A model generated the notes under the pieces. The model ran no database searches. It was given only the letters and a program-made list of their open reading frames with translations, and was not told where the DNA came from. 50,754 bases of DNA from Lachnospiraceae bacterium (GTDB taxonomy: Bacteria > Bacillota > Clostridia > Lachnospirales > Lachnospiraceae): contig JAILRH010000076.1 in NCBI GenBank assembly GCA_024698345.1, positions 1-50,754 of the forward strand. The letters run 5' to 3'. Each line of letters begins with the position of its first letter. Within the stretch, counting starts at the first letter, position 1. The translations under genes and the position numbers were made by a program. Of this stretch, positions 47,401 to 50,754 are shown in pieces.

Positions 47401-48167
47401 CTGACATATCTTGCTGTTGCAGTTACATCTACTGTCACATCCTTAGGATCAGAAACTGGTCCCTGAGCCTCAGTTGTAGGCTGCTGTGCACTTACGTAAA
47501 CTGTCTTTGTTCCACGTCCAAGTTCAGCTCCTGTAGTCTTGCTTACAGCAACTACAATGAGTTCGTATGTACCCTCTGCTAATTTAATAAGTCCGTTTGC
47601 TGCCGGATGATTAGAAAATGTATATCCATCCGGAGCCTTTGCGTAATTTCCTTCCGTGTCTACATAAATCTTATAATTTGCATTGTCGATGGAATTCCAA
47701 CTAGCCGATACATTTCCATCACCTGTTATATTATATGAAATATTGATATCCTGATTACTTGGTTCCTCGCCACCCGCATTTGGGTTACCAACTGAATAGA
47801 TATCCTCCCAGTTTTCCTCATCGTTAGAAACCTGAACTTTGTAAGACTTAGCATAAGCTGCCTCCCACAAAATGTGGAATCCTGTAATGTTGGCCTGCTT
47901 TCCCAAGTCCACATATACCCACTGTGGATCAGCCTTTGTACTCTCCCATCTAGTAGTAGTATCGCCATCCACTATCTTGTCTGCTGTTGATCCACCAACT
48001 TCTGTGCTGGCATACACAGGTCTGTCTCTCGAGATGACATATGGTGTATTGTCATCTGCTGCCTGTACGCTGCCACCGAATGTTGGCATAAGAGTGACTA
48101 CCATAGCTGTAGATAATGCAAATGATATTGCTCTTTTTACAGCAGATTTCACTTCTTTCTTTCTCAT
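41493..48167 (-). CDS. Secreted GH81 endo-beta-1,3-glucanase, multidomain
   Basis: 2224 residues with a Sec signal peptide (ISFALSTAMVVTLMPTF). An N-terminal CBM32 (45-276) is interrupted by an FN3-like insert (about 134-225); a second CBM32 spans 285-435. GH81 spans about 465-1175: TPIASNDWWQSAM at the start, DHHFTYGYFMFGA near 894 and the catalytic NQESASESLFSW near 968, all as in active enzymes. Then come a chitobiase-type domain (1245-1335, HYTLDGSIPT), CBM32-3 (1341-1470), another chitobiase-type domain, two Ig-like Big_2 repeats (1551-1720, TWTSSNPSVA), an unknown discoidin-like region, an FN3-like module (YNVYVDGTF), an EAPTEAPT linker and the shared module (2045-2224). AGGAGG is nine bases before the ATG. 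Expected to cut fungal-type beta-1,3-glucan. Confidence 0.94.
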   Translation of the reverse strand: MRKKEVKSAVKRAISFALSTAMVVTLMPTFGGSVQAADDNTPYVISRDRPVYASTEVGGSTADKIVDGDTTTRWESTKADPQWVYVDLGKQANITGFHILWEAAYAKSYKVQVSNDEENWEDIYSVGNPNAGGEEPSNQDINISYNITGDGNVSASWNSIDNANYKIYVDTEGNYAKAPDGYTFSNHPAANGLIKLAEGTYELIVVAVSKTTGAELGRGTKTVYVSAQQPTTEAQGPVSDPKDVTVDVTATARYVRVYMTERATNYAYSLYEFEVLGTNGVAKRPDAFGENIAKNKTVSASSLRDVWWMYNNGVLDQTNVLAENAVDGKVNTSWTSGEDDNQWLCVDLGKAYNIGRVIINWTTDAGKIYDIQISNNKSDWTTLYRMKKGYPELVDNVVLAGQSARYVRIYGYARVENGSGFGIKELEVYEYKNGDATKTYTIGEISDYRTVNTTKGSYITEATYLEKAKLPVFIDEDTIQTPIASNDWWQSAMIKKFGNPMSVMPYKAGYSKKGLSLLTSTQGWLPTMKDTDVNVSVVSENMTDLYILPENVDTATAYDRVHKYGDYSAELQLCDETGVAMTSTHVKGSPYTYLDFTGKENVYISVPNLTAFYNDAGTQILGNGESATLDHFGIEITDNDNKDNTYTSKNYYCVTLPAGTTVKNSGGKLKVTFGADKYMSVATMLNKNDLNTYFQHGYAFVTDTQVGYVYSENLSKITSNYTVTTTLKRSGYSNVTMQLMMPHQWKKSSNNAQTAKTYKSVRGDMHGVWSNTFSTVDTFRGLLPQFTMPTNAEFDQDKCFEYLKTLDSATSNLNPAADAYWEGKNLHPLGIGALMADQLGETEMRDEFLARLKHILVNWFTYDGPDDVSYFIYDENWGTLYYAASEFGANTGICDHHFTYGYFMFGATVLATYDKQFYNDYKDMIEMLIRDYANPAQDDSEYCEFRAYDMYESHSWAGGYADNDSGNNQESASESLFSWVGMYLWGVLTENDTYRDAAIFGFTNEMEAVEQYWFDYDKDNWIDEWPYEVVGQVYGGINFYGTFFGGQPLYVYGIQWLPISEYLTYYGMNQSRAQEIYEALEADTERAMGIAETVARNEGKSEAEIEKLLNEYPHPDTGWQHITWPFLSQYNADLALQKFNNNVDKVQRTDGANTYWFINAMKQFGHKATDLYATGDVSAAVYYNETTHKYTANVWNPRETAQTVSIKNAAGNTLGTAVVGSKAFVKFEVDTNNQFTYTQVATPTFKSKALSNGAIKNNIYGVQTYDDTQIVTIDCADAGTTIHYTLDGSIPTVDSPVYNGEILVSSNATIKAIATKNGYIDSTFASVSMVINGDAVASEDNLALGKNAVASTEAGQNKAGQATDGSKGSRWESATSDDQWIYVDLGAEYAVNSVNLNWEAAFASQYEIYVSKDANEWTKVATVNNNKAGDKATEFAATDARYVKMQGIKRATDYGYSIFEFEVYGAVKAAAPTITPASGTYNGAQTVTLSTSVKGAEVKYTIDGTIPTEDSPSYTAPFTVDKSTVVKAVTYRKGMTLSDVTTSSIVINGTVGLSATEMVVAVGNSKTLTALTNGTVTWTSSNPSVAKVVNGVVTGVSEGTAVITAKVGNNTATCTVTVAKAVPLTQIVLSNTELDMTVKTETNLTVSFVPANTTDDTTVTWTSSNPSVATVADGKISAKTEGTTVITATCGNKTATCTVTVNPKYTVAQKLVNPEYNVFLNGGATLFQSGKFEGQLSALVDKIGFNGQAGGNWASQVVEAGAADAFIIADLADSYALNQIDAMYIEWKNNDGTLPVDGFKIMVADDAAYNVTKDGEDVVEDNSTWTTVFDSSKNNATNATGGYDWATDEVGCLSILPLANSSYKKMFNHVKIAFNYKSNRRPWGVQAYEIALLKNDNDPDVNGGGENPTVNPGDETTKPGQDETTAPNQEETTDDGVEKPVVPFGIDCQDAGNNSFTIVMGNPGNGQTYNVYVDGTFVKNISLGAHTITGITAGEHTIGLTGVLNGYESTAATVNVTVTGAEEVSTEAPTEAPTEAPTEADNKIEGGIEINGFQISTTAGGNRTVYSVEPEIDGKAVVEKGLIFGLGSDGTNGISGGIAAGFATEADMVVGSTSQFVKNFKATETNGKLSSNFSESDTASSYAMTMIQKFDTMKASGFTATYLVRAYAKLSDGTYVYTNVYDYSLYSIADTLYQNKSMPTQAGHEYLYNKILKKVNASYGVIGY

Positions 48168-48242
48168 ATCCGTTATCCTCCTATAACTTCTTTTGCACCC
48201 AATCCCTTTTAGGGCGCAGTCCTTTTATTTTTCCATACTTAA

Positions 48243-48271
48243 ATTGTATAATTTTTATGAAATTTTAACAA
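48243..48271 (-). promoter_or_regulatory. Promoter of the GH81 gene
   Basis: TTGTTA (48266-48271), 17 bp, TACAAT (48243-48248). It predicts a leader of about 70 bases holding a small hairpin TGCGCCC/GGGTGCA. Upstream, at 48391-48406 and 48461-48473, are two copies of (A/C)CACTTTTATTC on the minus strand. Confidence 0.65.
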
Positions 48272-48501
48272 GATAGACTGAGTTAAAACAGATTTTTCAG
48301 CAAATTTGTACAAAGCGCAGTGACATATCAGGAGTTTTTATACCGTTTTTGGACTTATTTACTAAAAATAGTTCAATATTCTTTTTTTCGAATAAAAGTG
48401 TTTTTATTGCCAAGACATTTTAACTTACTTTAATTCAGATTGATTTTAATAAAATTGATTTGAATAAAAGTGGCAATTCAAAGAAGTTTCATATAAAACA
48501 T

Positions 48502-48541
48502 AAAAACTCATAGCCCTACATCAATTGAGGTTATGAGTTTT
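48502..48541 (-). terminator. Terminator after the AAA+ gene
   Basis: Arms AAAACTCATA/TATGAGTTTT with a TTTTTATGTTTT tail on the minus strand. Confidence 0.8.
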
Positions 48542-48545
48542 CACG

Positions 48546-48665
48546 CTAATTATATGATTGCAATTCATCCAATTCTTCGATTCTAATATTATTTGCAGAT
48601 TTATGTTCACCAAATTCAGTTAGAAGCATATCCGTCGCCACCGCTTTGTCCGCTAAAATAATATA
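48546..48665 (-). pseudogene. Second remnant of an Rpn-like protein tail
   Basis: The minus-strand frame reads ILADKAVATDMLLTEFGEHK, then about 20 more residues to a TAG. It matches the HKAEVTDMILTEF segment of the gene at the right edge and the remnant at 12231. No start. It begins inside the 3' end of the AAA+ gene. Confidence 0.5.
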
Positions 48666-48667
48666 TA

Positions 48668-50086
48668 TTACCGATACATATCATCCACAGTAATCAACAC
48701 CACGTTTGACATGTCTATAGTATCAAACCAATTTGTATATCCACTTAATGAAAACAAAAGATATTTATTGATTTTATATTTTTTTGATAGTAATTCACCT
48801 CTTCTGAGAAGTGTTTCATAAATCCCTTTATCAATTTTCTCATTCTTAAACTTACATTCACCTATAACTGCTGTTTTATCAATACCGGAAATTCCAACTA
48901 CGTCAATATCTGCTGATTGCCGGAATTTATTTCCTTGCAAGTCAGTCAACTGTTCAACGCCCCACCAGGTTCCTACCTCAGTTAAAAATGAACCAAGCTC
49001 ACCTAAAATTCCCTGTTCCAATGTGTAATAACGACACATTTCTTCAAAAACACTTCCCATAAATGCATGTATTTGTGTTTTCACGACCTTGTCATAATAG
49101 AGTTCACCCTGCCCCATTTCAATAACACTAATTGCTTTTGGAATAAATTCATACCAAAATTTAAACATATGATCTTTCAATACATATTGGGTTTTCTTTT
49201 TATTTTTCTCCTCCGTGATGCACTTCTTTTTTTCAACCAATCCCACATCAATTAGTTTCTCCAAAAAATATAATACTGTCGTTTCTTTTTCATGTACCTT
49301 TGCCGCTATGATATTTAATGCGTTTTCTCCCGATGCAATCTGTTCTATAATATTGTTCACAATGGTAACATCTGCAAATTCCTGTGTTAACAGGTTTTTT
49401 GTTTCATCGAACAGATAGCCGTCAGTACTAAAGAATAACCGTTTTATATTCTCATCCAAACTCTTTGTGGCATCAAACAACGCCAAATACTTTGCAACAC
49501 CACCTGTAACTCCATAACAGATTGCTTTTTCTTCTGCAGAATAATTTGGCACAAACAATGACGAATCTCTGTAATTAAATGCTTCGAGCTTAATCTGAGA
49601 ATCTCGTCTCCCAAAAACAGGACTCTTCTCACTCAATACCTTCTTTTCCATAAAGCTTAAAGCAGAGCCACATAAAATAAGCATTATATTTTTTTCCAAC
49701 CATTGTGTATCAATGTATTTTTGCAATACCGATAAAAGCGACTCGTCTTTTTCAGCCCAATATGGCAATTCATCAATAACCAAAACAACTTTTTCATCCT
49801 GCACTTTTTTTGTAATCACATCAAACACATCCTCTATAGCAGAAAACTTTACATCTCTATAATCCGGATCCAACACTTCCATAACCTGTTTGGAAAACAA
49901 TTCCAAATTTCTTTCCGCACCGACCTTCGTCGCTGTATAAAATATCTTCTTTTTATCTTTTATGAATTGTGCAATTAAATATGATTTTCCTACACGTCTT
50001 CTTCCATATATCACAGTCATTCCAAAACCATCTTTAGAATACACATTCTCCAATGAATTTAATTCATGACTTCTACCAATAAACAT
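48668..50086 (-). CDS. AAA+ ATPase, archaeal-type ATPase/DUF234 family
   Basis: 472 residues, cytoplasmic. Walker A GRRRVGKS is at residues 28-35 and Walker B in VVLVIDELPYWA near 100. A winged-helix region follows (around 240-300), then a C-terminal DUF234-type part with a PD-(D/E)XK-like pattern (ADIDVVGIS...VIGECKF). Family members are widespread in archaea and gut bacteria, and their function is not established; some have been proposed to act in DNA transactions or defence. GGAGG lies six bases before the ATG. It is a single-gene unit with its own promoter and terminator. Confidence 0.88.
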   Translation of the reverse strand: MFIGRSHELNSLENVYSKDGFGMTVIYGRRRVGKSYLIAQFIKDKKKIFYTATKVGAERNLELFSKQVMEVLDPDYRDVKFSAIEDVFDVITKKVQDEKVVLVIDELPYWAEKDESLLSVLQKYIDTQWLEKNIMLILCGSALSFMEKKVLSEKSPVFGRRDSQIKLEAFNYRDSSLFVPNYSAEEKAICYGVTGGVAKYLALFDATKSLDENIKRLFFSTDGYLFDETKNLLTQEFADVTIVNNIIEQIASGENALNIIAAKVHEKETTVLYFLEKLIDVGLVEKKKCITEEKNKKKTQYVLKDHMFKFWYEFIPKAISVIEMGQGELYYDKVVKTQIHAFMGSVFEEMCRYYTLEQGILGELGSFLTEVGTWWGVEQLTDLQGNKFRQSADIDVVGISGIDKTAVIGECKFKNEKIDKGIYETLLRRGELLSKKYKINKYLLFSLSGYTNWFDTIDMSNVVLITVDDMYR

Positions 50087-50151
50087 TTAAGCCTCCAATT
50101 TTTGTATTAAATTTTAATTCAGTTTCATTTTAATAAAATCATTCTGAATTA

Positions 50152-50180
50152 AATATAGCATTGGATAATAGATTTTTCAA
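50152..50180 (-). promoter_or_regulatory. Promoter of the AAA+ gene
   Basis: TTGAAA (50175-50180), 17 bp, TATATT (50152-50157); the predicted leader is about 60 bases. Confidence 0.7.
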
Positions 50181-50208
50181 TACAGTTGTGTTTTAATTGT
50201 TTGGAGAT

Positions 50209-50340
50209 TTACATAACTCTAATAGATTTTGCATTGATTGTTGCATTGTTTGTGTTCATCTGGTATCCAGCAACTTCAATTCCATTTCCTGTACTAGCAT
50301 CCGGATTTCCTGCTTTGATAATAATCTGGAATCTGTCATT
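50209..50340 (-). pseudogene. Fragment of a secreted protein with the shared C-terminal module
   Basis: The minus-strand frame reads NDRFQIIIKAGNPDASTGNG, then IEVAGYQMNTNNATINAKSIRVM and a stop. IEVAGYQMNTN matches the module's opening in the 2474-aa protein (VEVQGFQMNTS). There is no start, and the fragment begins right at the T run of the terminator at 50341. It is the remains of a seventh member, cut on both sides. Confidence 0.65.
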
Positions 50341-50381
50341 AAAAAAAATCTCCCGGATTCATCTTTCAAACCCAGGAGATT
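50341..50381 (-). terminator. Terminator after the Rpn-like gene at the window edge
   Basis: Arms AATCTCC/GGAGATT (50347-50353 and 50375-50381) with weaker inner pairs and eight T residues on the minus strand. Confidence 0.8.
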
Positions 50382-50435
50382 ACACTAATAACATTCACAC
50401 TTATTAGAGTTGGCGTCGCAAATAACTTAATCAAC

Positions 50436-50754
50436 TCACTTTTGCAGATACTTCTTAATAATCTTATCTTTCACGTCATCCGGAATCATATCACTCGCAA
50501 GTATCTCTTCAATAAAAGCTTGTCTTCCTTCTTCTCTACCTTCTTTTCTTCCTTCTTGTCTTCCTTCTTGTCTTCCTTCTTCTCTTCCCTCTTCTCTACC
50601 TTCTTTTCTTCCCTCTTCTCTTCCTTCTTCTCTTGCATCTCTTTTAACCATCTCTATATATTTTACTTCATCAAATTCTGTGAGTATCATATCTGTCACC
50701 TCCGCCTTATGAGCAGTGAGTATATCTCTTAATATGTTTTCACTACAACATCTA
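50436..50754 (-). CDS. C-terminal part of an Rpn-like protein (runs off the window)
   Basis: The frame is open to the right edge (CCSENILRDILTAHKAEVTD visible upstream of the first ATG at 50699), so this is the end of a longer gene and not an 87-residue protein. It contains MILTEFDEVKYIEMVKRD, then at least nine tetrapeptide-like (R/K/Q)EEGR repeats and the end MIPDDVKDKIIKKYLQK. This tail is typical of Rpn recombination-promoting nuclease/transposase-like proteins, whose PD-(D/E)XK domain would lie outside the window. The EEGR repeats come from a simple GA-rich tract, prone to slippage. Confidence 0.7.
   Translation of the reverse strand, partial: RCCSENILRDILTAHKAEVTDMILTEFDEVKYIEMVKRDAREEGREEGRKEGREEGREEGRQEGRQEGRKEGREEGRQAFIEEILASDMIPDDVKDKIIKKYLQK

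Noticed and set aside
12476..48167. Cellulosome or sortase-anchored system
   Set aside because: No dockerin repeats, cohesin domains, SLH repeats or LPXTG-type tails are seen in any of the six proteins.
1..50754. Prophage or conjugative element
   Set aside because: No integrase, structural, replication or transfer genes are present; only Rpn-like genes and repeats suggest mobility.

Overview
The window looks like a low-GC Gram-positive Clostridia chromosome, most likely Lachnospiraceae. The signs are strong AGGAGG-type ribosome sites, a T-box in front of ileS, Thr/Pro-rich ETTT and APTE linkers in very large secreted proteins, and Rpn-like PD-(D/E)XK genes with EEGR-repeat tails. The genus cannot be fixed from the sequence alone. 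Every intact gene I accept lies on the minus strand, so transcription runs from high to low coordinates. No rRNA, tRNA, CRISPR array or complete insertion sequence is visible.

Layout, low to high coordinate. 1-127: cluster of hairpins. 196-6412: glgP, five 26-bp repeats, then ileS with an isoleucine T-box leader and a good promoter. 6499-7239: type III toxin-antitoxin system (ToxN/AbiQ-like RNase, terminator, two 36-nt antitoxin repeats). 7342-11685: two-gene c-di-GMP operon, a membrane EAL protein followed by a sugar-sensor GGDEF protein. 12476-21896: two secreted proteins (575 and 2474 aa) with a 52-aa peptide gene between them. 22303-24090: Rpn-like gene with a duplicated 3' end, large hairpins and an unknown gene. 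24173-25213: tandem repeats. 25327-39050: secreted M64 peptidase, triple-domain GH18 chitinase and GH16 beta-glucanase. 39571-41164: PD-(D/E)XK-like gene flanked by two repeat arrays. 41493-48167: secreted GH81 endo-beta-1,3-glucanase with many accessory domains. 48546-50754: AAA+ ATPase and three gene fragments.

The central result is a set of six secreted proteins that end in the same unrecognised module of about 150-180 residues. It begins with an NG(F/Y)Q motif, has YAMTM and VRAYAxLxDGT in the middle, and ends with ADxLYQN...HxYLYNxILK and often (V/I)(E/D)YxW. Four carry catalytic domains: GH18 for chitin, GH16 and GH81 for beta-1,3-glucan, and an M64 peptidase. Chitin, beta-1,3-glucan and protein are the main fungal wall polymers, so I infer a fungal-cell-wall degradation locus whose parts share a common C-terminal surface-retention, export or assembly module. 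None shows an LPXTG signal, SLH domain or dockerin. A decayed seventh copy of the start of the module lies at 50209-50340.

The intergenic regions are unusually rich in tandem repeats (periods 20, 26, 36, 63 and 64 bp) and hairpins, and hold remnants of Rpn-like genes. This suggests a plastic part of the chromosome.
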